Shown here: one piece after another, positions 52,740-62,753 of the stretch
Layout: each line of letters opens with the position of its first letter
Position numbering within the stretch: the stretch's first letter is position 1
Source: Prodigiosinella aquatilis
Lineage (GTDB): Bacteria > Pseudomonadota > Gammaproteobacteria > Enterobacterales > Enterobacteriaceae
Length of the DNA stretch: 64,000 nucleotides
Assembly (NCBI GenBank): GCA_030388725.1
Contig: CP128857.1
Coordinates: forward strand, 2,976,001-3,040,000
Direction of reading: 5' to 3'
The notes under the pieces: generated by a model
The model's database searches: none
What the model saw: only the letters and a program-made list of their open reading frames with translations
Told to the model about the DNA's origin: nothing
Position numbers and translations under genes: made by a program

Positions 52740-53881
52740 GCATCGCGATGAATCGCCATGTGAAGCCAACAGTAATCAGCATGCTTGCCCTCATTGTGGT
52801 CTTCAGCCTGCTGTACACCTGGCGGATCCTCCGTAGCAGTAGCGCAGAACAGCAGACTCTGCCACCTATACCTGTAACGACGATCCGCGCAAAAACCAGT
52901 AACGTCGCAGATCAATTACAAGCCGTTGCAAGTTTGCAGGCAGTACAGGAAGTGTTGCTCGCTCCGGATACATCTGGACGTGTGACCGCCATTAACTTTG
53001 AAGCGGGCCAGTTTGTTAAGAAAGGAGACGTCGTGATACAGCTTTACGATGCTCCGGAACAAGCGGATCGCGCTTCTGCCAAAGCAAAAGCTGATTTTGC
53101 GCAACTGCAACTGCGACGTTCACAAGCATTAGCCCAAACAGGAGCCGAGTCCCGCGAACTTCTTGAGCAGCGCATGGCGGAAGCCGTCCAGACCGCCGCA
53201 GCGGTCCGGCAACTTGACGCACGTATACAGCAAAAGGTTGTTCGTGCACCGTTTTCTGGTCAACTTGGTATCCGGCATATCAATCTTGGTCAGTACCTTA
53301 ACGCAGGTGATGAAATCGCCACGCTAACCCAGCTCGATCCGCTCTACGTCAATTTCACGTTGCCCCAGCAGGATTTGCCCAAGCTGACTTTAGGCGCGTC
53401 GGTGCAGGTGACGGTAGATGCAGCGCCAGGCCAGGTATTCAACGCCAAGGTCAGCACCATCGAGCCGCGCATCGACGGCGAGACTCGCAATGTGGACGTG
53501 CAGGCGCTATTGCCCAATACCGACCGGTTACTGAGGTCTGGCATGTATGTGACAGCGCGGCTGATGTTACCCGCCACTAAAGACGCTATTGTGTTGCCGC
53601 TGACGGCAATCCAGACCTCGGCCTCCGGCGACAGCGTGGTGCTAGTGCAAGGTGTCGATGCACACGGGATCGGCAGGGCGGTCGCGGTACCGGTCATCAC
53701 CGGCCGCCGACTTGGCGATGAAGTCCTGGTGACGCAGGGTGTTAAGCCCGGTGACGTCGTTGTGACGGCGGGTCAGAACAGGCTGCCGCCCGGCGCGACG
53801 GTGAAGATCAATATGCCCGTGCCTGCCGCCGCAGCACCGCATGTCGCCCCGGCGGTCGCCCCCGCCGCTGACGCACAATAG
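52736..53881 (+). CDS. RND efflux periplasmic adaptor
   Basis: A 381-residue membrane-fusion protein with an N-terminal membrane anchor (VISMLALIVVFSLLYTWRIL), lipoyl half-motifs (SGRVTAINFEAGQFVKKGD and VRAPFSGQLGIRHINLGQYL), a short hairpin between them and a C-terminal beta-barrel. It links inner-membrane pump and outer-membrane channel. It begins an operon with the pump and channel genes. From about base 53390 GC content rises clearly, so the 3' half may come from a different source than the 5' half. Confidence 0.92.
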   Translation: MSIAMNRHVKPTVISMLALIVVFSLLYTWRILRSSSAEQQTLPPIPVTTIRAKTSNVADQLQAVASLQAVQEVLLAPDTSGRVTAINFEAGQFVKKGDVVIQLYDAPEQADRASAKAKADFAQLQLRRSQALAQTGAESRELLEQRMAEAVQTAAAVRQLDARIQQKVVRAPFSGQLGIRHINLGQYLNAGDEIATLTQLDPLYVNFTLPQQDLPKLTLGASVQVTVDAAPGQVFNAKVSTIEPRIDGETRNVDVQALLPNTDRLLRSGMYVTARLMLPATKDAIVLPLTAIQTSASGDSVVLVQGVDAHGIGRAVAVPVITGRRLGDEVLVTQGVKPGDVVVTAGQNRLPPGATVKINMPVPAAAAPHVAPAVAPAADAQ

Positions 53882-53892
53882 AGGACGGCACT

Positions 53893-56800
53893 ATGCATTT
53901 CACCGACATCTTCATCCGCCGGCCCATCCTGGCGCTGGTCGTCAGCCTGTTGATCCTGCTGATGGGCACCACCGCTGTATTCCTGCTGCCCGTGCGGCAA
54001 TACCCCTATCTGGAAAACGCCACCATCACGGTCAGCACCACGTTTCCGGGGGCGGCCCAGGACGTGATGCAGGGCTTCGTCACTGCACCGATAGCGCAGT
54101 CCATCGCCACGGCCAGCGGTATCGAATACCTCAGTTCGACCACCACGCAGGGCAAGAGCGAGATCAAGGCGCGGCTGGTGCTCAATGCCAATGCCGACCG
54201 CACGATGACCGAAATCCTCGCCAAAGTGCAGCAGGTCAAGTACCGGTTACCAGCGGGCGTCACCGATCCGGTCATCCGCATGTCCACCGGGGGCAGCACC
54301 GCTGTGCAGTACATCGCCTTCTACAGCAAAACCCTGTCGATCCCGCAGGTGACGGATTTCGCATCTCGGGTGGCGCAGCCTCTGTTCACCAGCATTCCGG
54401 GGGTAGCCTCGGCTGACGTCTATGGGGGTCAGCCGCTGGCTATGCGCATCTGGATCGACCCGGTACGGTTGGCCGCGCACGGGCTGTCGGCCAGTGATAT
54501 TTCGGCTGCGCTACGCGCCAACAACGTGCAGGCTGCTCCAGGCCAGCTCAAGAGCGCGCTGACCGTCACCAACATCAGCGCCGCGACCGACCTGCGCAGC
54601 GTCGATGACTTCCGTCATATGGTCATCAAATCCAGCCCCGGCGACGGTGTGGTGCGGTTGTCGGATGTCGCCACGGTGGAGATTGGTGGTCAGGACTACA
54701 ACAACCTCTCATTCGCTACTGGCATACCTGCGATCTTCGTTGCCATCCAACCCACACCCGACGGAAATCCCCTGAAAATCGTCAGGCAGGCCAACCAACT
54801 GCTGCCGAAGATTCGTGCAATGGCGCCGCCAGGACTAACGGTAGCACCCAACTACGACGTTGCACGTTTCGTCAACGCCTCCATCAAGGAGGTGAAGCAC
54901 ACACTGATCGAAGCCATCGTGATTGTCATCGTGGTGATCTTCCTGTTCCTCGGCACATTCCGCGCGGTCATCATTCCGGTCGTCACCATCCCGCTGTCGC
55001 TGATCGGCACTGCGGCACTGATGCTGGCCTGCGGCTTCTCGATCAACCTATTGACGCTGTTGGCGATGGTGCTGGCGATCGGCTTGGTAGTGGACGACGC
55101 CATCGTGGTGGTGGAGAACATCCATCGCCACATCGAAGAAGGCCTGTCACCCGTGCGTGCGGCATTGCTTGGCGCGCGCGAGATCGTCGCGCCAGTGATC
55201 GCCATGACCATCACGCTGGCGGCGGTCTATGCACCTATCGGCATGATGGGTGGGTTGACCGGCGCACTGTTCAAGGAGTTTGCTTTCACGCTGGCTGGCT
55301 CGGTCATCGTCTCGGGCGTTATCGCGCTGACGCTCTCGCCGGTGATGAGTTCGATGTTGCTCAGTTCCAAGCAGGGTGAGGGACGGCTGGCGAAGCTGGT
55401 CGAACACTATATGGAATGGCTGACGGCATTCTATGGACGTTTGCTGGCCCACACGTTGGCGGCTCGCGGTGCGGTACTGCTGGTCGGCGTAGTCGTGCTG
55501 GCCGCCATCGTGGTGTTGTTCACTGGCACCCGCCACGAACTCGCACCAACGGAGGATCAGGGCGTTGTCATGGTCATCGCCAAAGCGCCGCAGTACGCAG
55601 GCGTCGGCTATAGTGCTCGCTATGCCCAGCAGATCGAAAAACTGTTCGAGTCGATCCCGGAGTTCGATAGCAGCTTCATGAATATCGGCGACTCTGCCGG
55701 CGGCCAGAACATGATGATCGGCGGTGCTATCCTCAAGGACTGGTCGGAACGCAAGCGGTCAGCCACCGAGATCCAAGGCCAAATCCAAGCGGCCGGTGGT
55801 GCCATTGACGGCGAGACGTTGACCGCCGTGCAGTTGCCCCCGCTGCCTGGTTCCAGCGGTGGCCTGCCGGTGCAGATGGTGCTGCGCTCGCCCGACGACT
55901 TCAAAACGCTGTATGAGACAGGAGAGAAGATCAAAGCTGCGGCCTATGCCAGCGGCCTGTTCCTCTACGTGCAGAACGACCTCTCCTACGACAGCTCGCA
56001 GGCGCATATCACCATCGACAATGCGAAGGCCCGCGAAATGGGTGTGACCATGCAGTCCATCGCCGATACCCTGGCCGTGCTAGTTGGCGATAACTATGTC
56101 AACCGCTTCAACTTCCACGGCCGCTCCTACGATGTGATTCCGCAGGTGCGCAGCGCCGAGCGCATGACGCCGGAAGACCTCGGACGCTTCTACGTCAAAG
56201 CGACCTCCGGCGCGTTAGTGCCGCTATCGACCGTGACCCGCGTCGAAATGCGTCCGCAGGCCAACCAGCTCACCCAGTTCGACCAGATGAACTCCACCAC
56301 ACTGGAAATGCTGCCGGCACCGGGCGTGAGCATGGGCGAGGCCGTGAAGTTCCTGCAATCTCAGCCGCTGCCTTCCGGTACCAGCGTGGACTGGCTCAGC
56401 AACAGCCGCCAGTTCGTGCAAGAAGGCAACCGTCTGCTGGTGTCCTTCTGCTTTGCGCTGGTGGTCATCTTTCTGGTACTGGCGGCGCAATTCGAGAGTC
56501 TGCGTGATCCGCTGGTGATCCTGGTGACGGTGCCGTTGGCGATCTTCGGCGCACTGGTGCCGCTGTGGCTAGGCTTTGCCACGCTCAACATCTACACCCA
56601 GATCGGACTGGTCACGTTGATTGGCCTGATTTCCAAGCACGGCATCCTGATGGTCACGTTTGCCAATCATATTCAGCATCACGAAAACCTCAGCCGCATT
56701 GAAGCCATTGAGAAGGCCGCGTCGGTGCGTATGCGGCCCGTCCTGATGACCACCGCTGCGATGGTCACGGGTCTGGTGCCGATGTTATTTGCTGATGGTG

Positions 56801-56985
56801 CGGGCTCGGCCAGCCGCTTCTCCATTGGCATCGTGGTGGTGATGGGCATGTTGGTCGGCACCTTCTTCACACTGTTCGTGTTGCCCACCATCTACAGCTT
56901 CGTCGCCAAGGATCACCGGGCGGCAGCGGAGAGCCCCCGCGCCCGCGAACTTGCCAGTACGGAGGCACCCAATGTCGAATTGTGA
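53893..56985 (+). CDS. RND multidrug efflux pump (HAE1 type)
   Basis: A 1030-residue proton-driven pump with 12 membrane segments and two large periplasmic domains. The proton-relay aspartates are in IGLVVDDAIVVVEN. It starts 11 bases after the adaptor stop and overlaps the channel gene by 14. GC-rich codon use separates it from its flanks and hints at origin in a higher-GC proteobacterium. Substrate unknown; RND systems next to siderophore genes sometimes export siderophores. Confidence 0.94.
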   Translation: MHFTDIFIRRPILALVVSLLILLMGTTAVFLLPVRQYPYLENATITVSTTFPGAAQDVMQGFVTAPIAQSIATASGIEYLSSTTTQGKSEIKARLVLNANADRTMTEILAKVQQVKYRLPAGVTDPVIRMSTGGSTAVQYIAFYSKTLSIPQVTDFASRVAQPLFTSIPGVASADVYGGQPLAMRIWIDPVRLAAHGLSASDISAALRANNVQAAPGQLKSALTVTNISAATDLRSVDDFRHMVIKSSPGDGVVRLSDVATVEIGGQDYNNLSFATGIPAIFVAIQPTPDGNPLKIVRQANQLLPKIRAMAPPGLTVAPNYDVARFVNASIKEVKHTLIEAIVIVIVVIFLFLGTFRAVIIPVVTIPLSLIGTAALMLACGFSINLLTLLAMVLAIGLVVDDAIVVVENIHRHIEEGLSPVRAALLGAREIVAPVIAMTITLAAVYAPIGMMGGLTGALFKEFAFTLAGSVIVSGVIALTLSPVMSSMLLSSKQGEGRLAKLVEHYMEWLTAFYGRLLAHTLAARGAVLLVGVVVLAAIVVLFTGTRHELAPTEDQGVVMVIAKAPQYAGVGYSARYAQQIEKLFESIPEFDSSFMNIGDSAGGQNMMIGGAILKDWSERKRSATEIQGQIQAAGGAIDGETLTAVQLPPLPGSSGGLPVQMVLRSPDDFKTLYETGEKIKAAAYASGLFLYVQNDLSYDSSQAHITIDNAKAREMGVTMQSIADTLAVLVGDNYVNRFNFHGRSYDVIPQVRSAERMTPEDLGRFYVKATSGALVPLSTVTRVEMRPQANQLTQFDQMNSTTLEMLPAPGVSMGEAVKFLQSQPLPSGTSVDWLSNSRQFVQEGNRLLVSFCFALVVIFLVLAAQFESLRDPLVILVTVPLAIFGALVPLWLGFATLNIYTQIGLVTLIGLISKHGILMVTFANHIQHHENLSRIEAIEKAASVRMRPVLMTTAAMVTGLVPMLFADGAGSASRFSIGIVVVMGMLVGTFFTLFVLPTIYSFVAKDHRAAAESPRARELASTEAPNVEL

Positions 56986-58453
56986 TCTGCTTCCTGCCCA
57001 CACTGATGCCATAACCATAGTTCTGCATCGGGCATTACTCCCCATTTTGCGCGCCACTTTTCTGGTTACGGCTGTCACAACCGTCATCACCGGTTGTGCC
57101 AGTGGCCCCGATTACCATGCACCGTCTTTGCCTCAAACCGCAGCAGGTCCTTTTGTCAGCAAACCGGACCATACGGATACTGCTCAATCTCTGCCAGCTG
57201 AGTGGTGGAAATTGTATGATGACCCCATCCTTAATAGGCTGGTCCAAGAGGCTCTTATGGCCAATACCGAGCTGCGTGTCGCCCTGGCTAACCTCGAGCG
57301 TGCACGAGCTATTTACAAGGAAGCACGAGGCGGCTTGATACCTTCTACCAACGTATCGGGTAGAGCAGGCTACGGACGCGACCAGACCACATGGACCGGC
57401 TCCGGTCAGGCACCCACGCAGTGGAGTTACAGCGGTGGGCTTGACGTCTCTTATGAACTCGACCTCTTTGGCCGGGTTCGACGTGATATTGAGGCTGCGC
57501 AGGATGACACTGATGCCGTCGCCGCCGACTACGATGCGGCGAGAGTTATGGTCGTCGCTGAAACGACACGGGCCTACGTGGACGCTTGCGCTCAGGGTGA
57601 ATCCATTGACGTAGCACATTCGTCCATTGAACTGGCCCGACGTAGTCTGGACCTTATCAGTAATCAGGCACACGCCGGCGCGGCATCAAATCTGGATGTG
57701 GAGCGTGCCGGTGTCACATTGGCTCAGACCGAGGCCACTCTGCCGCCGTTACAGAACCAGCGACATGCTGCGCTGTTCGAGTTGGCAGCATTAATGGGCC
57801 GCACGCCATCGCAGGTACCAGCTTCTGCACGTGCCTGCACCAAAGCACCAGTGTTTTCGGGAGTGCTCCCTGTGGGCGACGGCACTGCCCTGCTGCGTCG
57901 TCGTCCTGATGTAAGACAAGCCGAGCGACAACTGGCTGGCGACACTGCACGCATCGGCGTGGCGGTGGCAGATCTTTATCCGCGAGTGTCACTGGGTGTA
58001 TCAGGCAACTACTTGCGTAATGACTATCTGAAAGGCAATCGCACCTGGTCTTTCTCAGTCGGTCCACTGATCTCCTGGACATTCCCGAACATGATGGTGG
58101 CACGCAACCGTCTCGCTCAGGCGAAGGCGCAAACTGCTGCATCCTTGGCTCACTTCGATGGCACTGTACTGAATGCGCTAAAAGAGTCCGAGCAATCATT
58201 GAGTGCCTATGGTGCCGCGATGCAGCAGCGTGATGCGCTGAACGACGCACGTAATCGTGCCGGGAACGCCTTCCGGTTAGCTGAAGAGCAATACCGTGTT
58301 GGAGCAATCAGTTACCTCGATGTGATCGTAGCGCAAAGAAACCTGATAGACACAAGGTCACAGGTGGCCGCAGCTGACCAACGGGTAGGTAACGCCCGGG
58401 TAAACGTATTTAAGGCCCTGGGTGGCGGATGGGAAAAGACCAGTACAAAGTAA
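56972..58453 (+). CDS. RND outer-membrane channel lipoprotein (OprM/NodT type)
   Basis: A TolC-like efflux channel of 493 residues from the ATG at 56972. A lipoprotein signal ends in TVITGCASGPDYH, with the acylated Cys. Two OEP domains follow; GGLDVSYELDLFGRVRRDIE and LLRRRPDVRQAERQL are characteristic. A start at 56951 would be seven codons longer. GC content falls back to the local level. Confidence 0.92.
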   Translation: MSNCDLLPAHTDAITIVLHRALLPILRATFLVTAVTTVITGCASGPDYHAPSLPQTAAGPFVSKPDHTDTAQSLPAEWWKLYDDPILNRLVQEALMANTELRVALANLERARAIYKEARGGLIPSTNVSGRAGYGRDQTTWTGSGQAPTQWSYSGGLDVSYELDLFGRVRRDIEAAQDDTDAVAADYDAARVMVVAETTRAYVDACAQGESIDVAHSSIELARRSLDLISNQAHAGAASNLDVERAGVTLAQTEATLPPLQNQRHAALFELAALMGRTPSQVPASARACTKAPVFSGVLPVGDGTALLRRRPDVRQAERQLAGDTARIGVAVADLYPRVSLGVSGNYLRNDYLKGNRTWSFSVGPLISWTFPNMMVARNRLAQAKAQTAASLAHFDGTVLNALKESEQSLSAYGAAMQQRDALNDARNRAGNAFRLAEEQYRVGAISYLDVIVAQRNLIDTRSQVAAADQRVGNARVNVFKALGGGWEKTSTK

Positions 58454-58578
58454 CAACAGCCCACACCAGCGCGTTGCATGTTCTGTGGTCGCGCTGGTCC
58501 CCACTACTCATTTTCACCCCAGCAGGCTCTTCGTTGTAGCGCACAACAGAAAAGTCGAATCTGCAAAGGAGAATAAAT

Positions 58579-59136
58579 ATGGCTTGTAATGACAACCCAA
58601 AATTCATTGATCTCATTACGTCATTTGGCGATAAAAGCACTTCAACATCAAAACAACCCAGGCGCTCTAACGTCGTCGTATCTAATCCCAAGGGGAACGA
58701 AAGTCAGTCACCTCATATTCAACGTCTTGAGGCAAGCCATCTCAGGGCAACATTTTCACGAATTTCTATACTGGACACTCTGAATCAAGCTGCACCACAT
58801 TGTCTTGGTGCGAGTCAATTATATCGCATCCTCAACGCGAGGCCATCTGAGCACTTAACACAAGCCACAATCTATCGGGTGCTCAATGATTTATGGGTGG
58901 CAGGATTACTTATCCGCACTGATGGGGTTCGTGGCCGTGCTACATATGCACTCAAGCCATACAAAAAATCACGGAACCAGGATAGTCTACGTTGCAAATG
59001 TGGGGAAAAACTCATTTTTATTGAGGACCCCAAATTGCATGAACATCTGCTCTCTCTTGCCGGTCAGGAAGGTTTCGAACTTGACAGCGAGCCAGTCTTC
59101 ACCGTTACCATAGTTTGCGCTGGCTGCCCACGATAA
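58579..59136 (+). CDS. Fur-family regulator
   Basis: A 185-residue Fur-family protein with an unusually long, polar N-terminal extension of about 45 residues before the winged helix (HLRATFSRISILDTLNQAAP, TQATIYRVLNDL). The C-terminal metal site has LRCKCGEKLIF and CAGCPR. It sits 125 bases downstream of the efflux operon on the same strand. It may sense iron or another metal and control the neighbouring receptor or efflux genes. Confidence 0.85.
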   Translation: MACNDNPKFIDLITSFGDKSTSTSKQPRRSNVVVSNPKGNESQSPHIQRLEASHLRATFSRISILDTLNQAAPHCLGASQLYRILNARPSEHLTQATIYRVLNDLWVAGLLIRTDGVRGRATYALKPYKKSRNQDSLRCKCGEKLIFIEDPKLHEHLLSLAGQEGFELDSEPVFTVTIVCAGCPR

Positions 59137-59189
59137 AATGGGGGTTAACAGACGGCTTATCACCACCTATCTGTTGGAAGTTCTTTCTT

Positions 59190-59829
59190 ATGTGATTATC
59201 CTCACACCCCCCCTCCCCACCATCAACCCTGAGTGCTGTGCCGGTCGTAGCAGATGCGCGTTCGCTACAGACATAGGCAATCATCGCTGCAATCCCTTCT
59301 GTCGTTGAAAAACGCTGAAGTATCGAAGAAGAGCGCACTGTCACAAAGAACGCCTGCTCAATGGATTTGGGATCAACACCACGCCCCGCCGCCACCTCAG
59401 CAACCAATGTGCCCCCCCCCCAGATGTTGTGGGCTTAGAAGCACACTGTTAACGGTGATACCTGTACCAGCAAGGTTTTCAGCCAGTCTGTGCGCCACGG
59501 CAAGTTGTGCGGTTTTGGTCATACCGTAGTGGATCATTTCAGCGGGTATCTGCAAGGCCGATTCCGTCTTCGTCGATGATGTCCTCGAACGATTTAGGTT
59601 AGAAGATACCCAGATTATTCACTAACACGTCAGTATGCGGTAACTGGTTTATCAGCGCCTCGCAACCTTCATTATGACTCAGGTCCGCGGCAATTCCCGA
59701 GACCCGCGCAATGAAGGAACTCATTCAGTATTTCACTTACTGCGCTGTCAACACGCAGGCTGTAGCCAACCCAATGCCTGCCGTTGAGCCCGTTACAAGC
59801 ACACGTTTGTCACTTAACCCAAGATCCAT
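59190..59829 (-). pseudogene. Broken SDR oxidoreductase gene
   Basis: From ATG 59829 (GGAG upstream) the frame reads MDLGLSDKRVLVTGSTAGIG, then stops. Further pieces of one SDR follow in changing frames: DVLVNNLGIF, MIHYGMTKTAQLAVAHRLAE with NLAGTGITVNSV, and ASATTGTALRVDGG at the end. At least one internal deletion, several frameshifts and a run of ten C (59412-59421) break it. The conserved order shows a former gene of about 260 residues. Confidence 0.85.
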
Positions 59830-59988
59830 AAATTTTCTCCGATATATATGCAAAAATTCAAATTTACCGGTCTCTGTGTGAGATGGTTAACGACATCCGG
59901 CCATCATATTGCCAATCCAGTCAATCTTATGTCAGGCAAATATGAGCTTTTCTCAAAATATGGGATGTTGTTAAGAGCGGCGCAACGT

Positions 59989-60840
59989 TTAATCCAAACG
60001 AATGATGCCTGGCATATAGACAGACTCCCCACCAGTAGAACCCGCCATTCGTTCAATAAGGTAACGCCCTGGCGGTTTGCCCAATGCTTTTCGGAACATG
60101 GTGACAAATCCGCTGGCATTCTCATAACCAAGCTCCAGCGCTACTGTCTGCACACTTTCGCCCTTTGTAAGACGTTGCAGTGAAAGGATCACATGCAGCT
60201 GTCGACGCCAGCGGCCGAAACTCATGCCGATTTCCTGCAACAGAAGCCTACTCATACTTCGCTCGCTCATGCCAATACGATGAGCCCATTCACCTAAAGA
60301 ACATTTGTCAGTAGGATCGGCCAGCAGCATTTCTGCAAGCTGCCGAAGCCGCCTATCGCGAGGCATTGGCAAATGAAGATCTTCCACAGGGGCTAAAGAC
60401 AATTCATCCAAAAGGGTTGCTATTAATCTCCCCTCACGGCCATCTGTCAGGTATAGCTGGGGAAAACCAACCACTTTCAGCAGTAATTCGCGCATCAGCG
60501 GCTCTACTGAAATCGTGCAACAGGTTTTAGGAAGCCCCGGCGCCGCGTCTGGTTCAACGAACAAACAATAACACTCAGTATCACCAGAACCTCGGGCGGA
60601 GTGAGGCAAATTACCTGGGATCCATACCGCACAGTGTGGAGGAACAATCCACACGCCATCTTCTATCTCGCAGTTCAACATACCTCTAACCGAGTAGATC
60701 AATTGTGACTTGCGATGTTGATGTCTTTCCTGTTCCCAGCCTTTAGACACCATTGAAGCCCTCATGGCGGAAACAGGCCGGGGTATGTTATCGACATCGG
60801 GTAGCACAGCAGAATCGAGTGAGTAATCTTGGCGTGACAT
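59989..60840 (-). CDS. AraC-family regulator with cupin domain (NimR-like)
   Basis: A 283-residue regulator with an N-terminal cupin-like domain (HQHRKSQLIYSVRGM, PPHCAVWIPGNLPHS) and a C-terminal pair of helix-turn-helix motifs (CSLGEWAHRIGMSERSMSRL, VALELGYENASGFVTMFRKA). This plan is that of E. coli NimR (YeaM). Members of this group often control a divergent exporter or the adjacent SDR; here the SDR is dead, so the target may be lost or unlinked. Confidence 0.88.
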   Translation of the reverse strand: MSRQDYSLDSAVLPDVDNIPRPVSAMRASMVSKGWEQERHQHRKSQLIYSVRGMLNCEIEDGVWIVPPHCAVWIPGNLPHSARGSGDTECYCLFVEPDAAPGLPKTCCTISVEPLMRELLLKVVGFPQLYLTDGREGRLIATLLDELSLAPVEDLHLPMPRDRRLRQLAEMLLADPTDKCSLGEWAHRIGMSERSMSRLLLQEIGMSFGRWRRQLHVILSLQRLTKGESVQTVALELGYENASGFVTMFRKALGKPPGRYLIERMAGSTGGESVYMPGIIRLD

Positions 60841-60880
60841 AATCTTAATCGAACCTCGATTAACGGGGAGACATGGCAGG

Positions 60881-60916
60881 ATTGAATAATATTATGACCA
60901 ACATTCGCAATGCAGT
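60881..60916. repeat. 36-bp direct repeat, copy 1
   Basis: Starts ATTGAATAATATTATGACC and matches 31 of 36 bases of 62173-62208. The pair brackets the Rob-like gene. Confidence 0.65.
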
Positions 60917-61077
60917 CTAATGCAGAATCGCTTATTTTGAATTTCACATTCAGATACTCGAATCTTTCCCGGAGGGCTCGCACTGGTGGGTATCGCAACG
61001 TTGCCACGACAGCAATGGGGAACAGAAGCACAGAAATGTTCCTTTTCACTATTGTTTAATATGGTGGGAGACGATTT

Positions 61078-61971
61078 ATGAACCAAACCAGAATAATTTT
61101 CGACTTACTTACCTGGCTTGAAAGCCACCTTACAGAGCGGTTGTCTCTGGATAAAGTCGCCCTCAAATCCGGATACTCAAAGTGGCATTTGCAAAGGATG
61201 TTTAAAGAAGTCACCGGTCACGTAATAGGTAGTTATATTCGCGCCCGCAGACTGTCAACAGCAGCCGTGGCACTACGATTAACCAACCGCCCAATTCTGG
61301 ATATTGCCCTTGAGTGTCACTTCGATTCTCAACAGACATTTACACGTGCCTTCAAAAAGCAGTTTAGTCAGACCCCCGGCAGGTATCGACATTCGCCAGA
61401 TTGGAATGCATACGGGCTACGACCACCTATCCACCCAAGTGATTTAACTCTTCCGGAAGCAACCTTCGTGACTTTACCGGAAACTGTGTTAATCAGTCAG
61501 ACACAAAGTTATACCTGTACGCTCGAGCAGGTCACCAGTTATCAAGATGAAATGCGGCCCCATTTCTGGGGGAAATTTCTTGAAGAAACAGGCTTATCCC
61601 CCTCTGTACTTTATGGGCTACATCAGGTCCGGCCCGGGCGTGAAGGGGATAACGAACTGGAAATTTTGTATACCACTTCGGTTTCATCTTACGTGCTGAC
61701 GCAGCCTGTACCTTCAACGCAAGCCATACTCCTGGAAGCCGGAGACTATGTGCAGTTCACTTATGAAGGACCGTGCAAAAATCTTCAGAAATTCATTCAC
61801 CTCATTTATGGAACATGTATGCCTGCACTTCAACTCACACGCAGGCACGGCCAAGATATTGAGAGGTTTATCAACAGTGGTGAGAAAAAGGGCACTAAGC
61901 CACTAGAAATTATCCGCTGCGAATATCTGATACCAGTCCCCCCTCTCTGCAATAGCTCACATGACGGGTAA
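61078..61971 (+). CDS. Rob/SoxS-type AraC regulator with GyrI-like domain
   Basis: A 297-residue regulator. The N-terminal MarA/SoxS/Rob DNA-binding domain is clear (LDKVALKSGYSKWHLQRMFK, ALECHFDSQQTFTRAFKKQF). A GyrI-like effector domain follows to the C-terminus, the plan of E. coli Rob (289 residues). The gene lies on mobile DNA next to efflux and AraC genes, so it may be an extra activator of stress and efflux functions. Confidence 0.88.
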   Translation: MNQTRIIFDLLTWLESHLTERLSLDKVALKSGYSKWHLQRMFKEVTGHVIGSYIRARRLSTAAVALRLTNRPILDIALECHFDSQQTFTRAFKKQFSQTPGRYRHSPDWNAYGLRPPIHPSDLTLPEATFVTLPETVLISQTQSYTCTLEQVTSYQDEMRPHFWGKFLEETGLSPSVLYGLHQVRPGREGDNELEILYTTSVSSYVLTQPVPSTQAILLEAGDYVQFTYEGPCKNLQKFIHLIYGTCMPALQLTRRHGQDIERFINSGEKKGTKPLEIIRCEYLIPVPPLCNSSHDG

Positions 61972-62363
61972 CCATAATAGACAAGTAAATATCTTTCCCG
62001 TTCTGCCGTCCACTCAGTCTTAACGCTTCCGCTCATCAAGCACTGGCGCATTGAAGCACGACTTATCTCTGGGCATTTACTTCCGTTGAAATGGAAGAAA
62101 TCCCGAACACGCAAGTTAATCCTGCCGCTGTATTCAGGAAGGGAGCATTGAACAGGAGCGTGAACTGGCCGAATTGAGCAATATTATGACCAACCATCGC
62201 AATGAAGTTCTATGCCCTTTTGGGTATGTTTGAATAAACCATACTGGTGTGTTGCAGCCGGAGGCTTTGCCCCTCAATGCCAATGATGTAAATGCCTTTT
62301 ACTTGCCGGTGGGACTACCGACAATGACAATAGATGAAACCAAAATTTGGAAGGAATATTACT
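61972..62363. other. Gap after the Rob-like gene
   Basis: No complete gene. The end of some protein seems preserved at about 62131-62233, with EQERELAELSNIMTNHRNEV before a TGA. The second copy of the 36-base repeat lies inside it. GGAAGGA just before 62364 is the ribosome site of the next gene. Confidence 0.4.
62173..62208. repeat. 36-bp direct repeat, copy 2
   Basis: Starts ATTGAGCAATATTATGACC; five mismatches to the copy at 60881-60916. Here it appears to be coding sequence of a gene remnant. Confidence 0.65.
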
Positions 62364-62753
62364 ATGCGGATTGATGCTACTCAGTTCCCTTTCGTGTGGA
62401 TGCAAATCGCTGCCTTTGGCAGGGATCCAGATGTATCCCCGTTTACAGAGCTCGAAGCTCTGCTTGCCCGTAAAGAGGTCTTCGTTTTCTTGAACGATGA
62501 AGGTATTGCTCATGACAAACACGCGCATTCGCCTGAAGAGATGAAGCAGACTACACGCTGGATGAAAGCTCACAAGAGTGAATTACAGGCCTTCGTAAAA
62601 GCCTCAATCCATATTGAACCAAACAATGCCAAACGGATTGCTGCCAAACCATTCTCTATCGTATATGAAAAATTCTGGGGCTATCCTTTGATTATGACAT
62701 CTTCGAAGGAAGAAGCTTTAGTGATAGCACAGAAATTGCTGTCAGAAGAGTAA
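62364..62753 (+). CDS. Hypothetical protein, 129 residues
   Basis: Starts at ATG 62364, eight bases after GGAAGGA. The protein is soluble, mixed charge, with the segments TQFPFVWMQIAAFGRD and PFTELEALLARKEVFVFLND and a helical, Lys/Glu-rich end. No signal peptide, membrane segment or metal motif. I do not recognise the family. The good start site and normal composition argue for a real gene. Confidence 0.65.
   Translation: MRIDATQFPFVWMQIAAFGRDPDVSPFTELEALLARKEVFVFLNDEGIAHDKHAHSPEEMKQTTRWMKAHKSELQAFVKASIHIEPNNAKRIAAKPFSIVYEKFWGYPLIMTSSKEEALVIAQKLLSEE

Noticed and set aside
59412..59421. Run of ten C as a phase-variation switch
   Set aside because: The SDR gene around it is broken at several other places, so length changes here cannot restore it.
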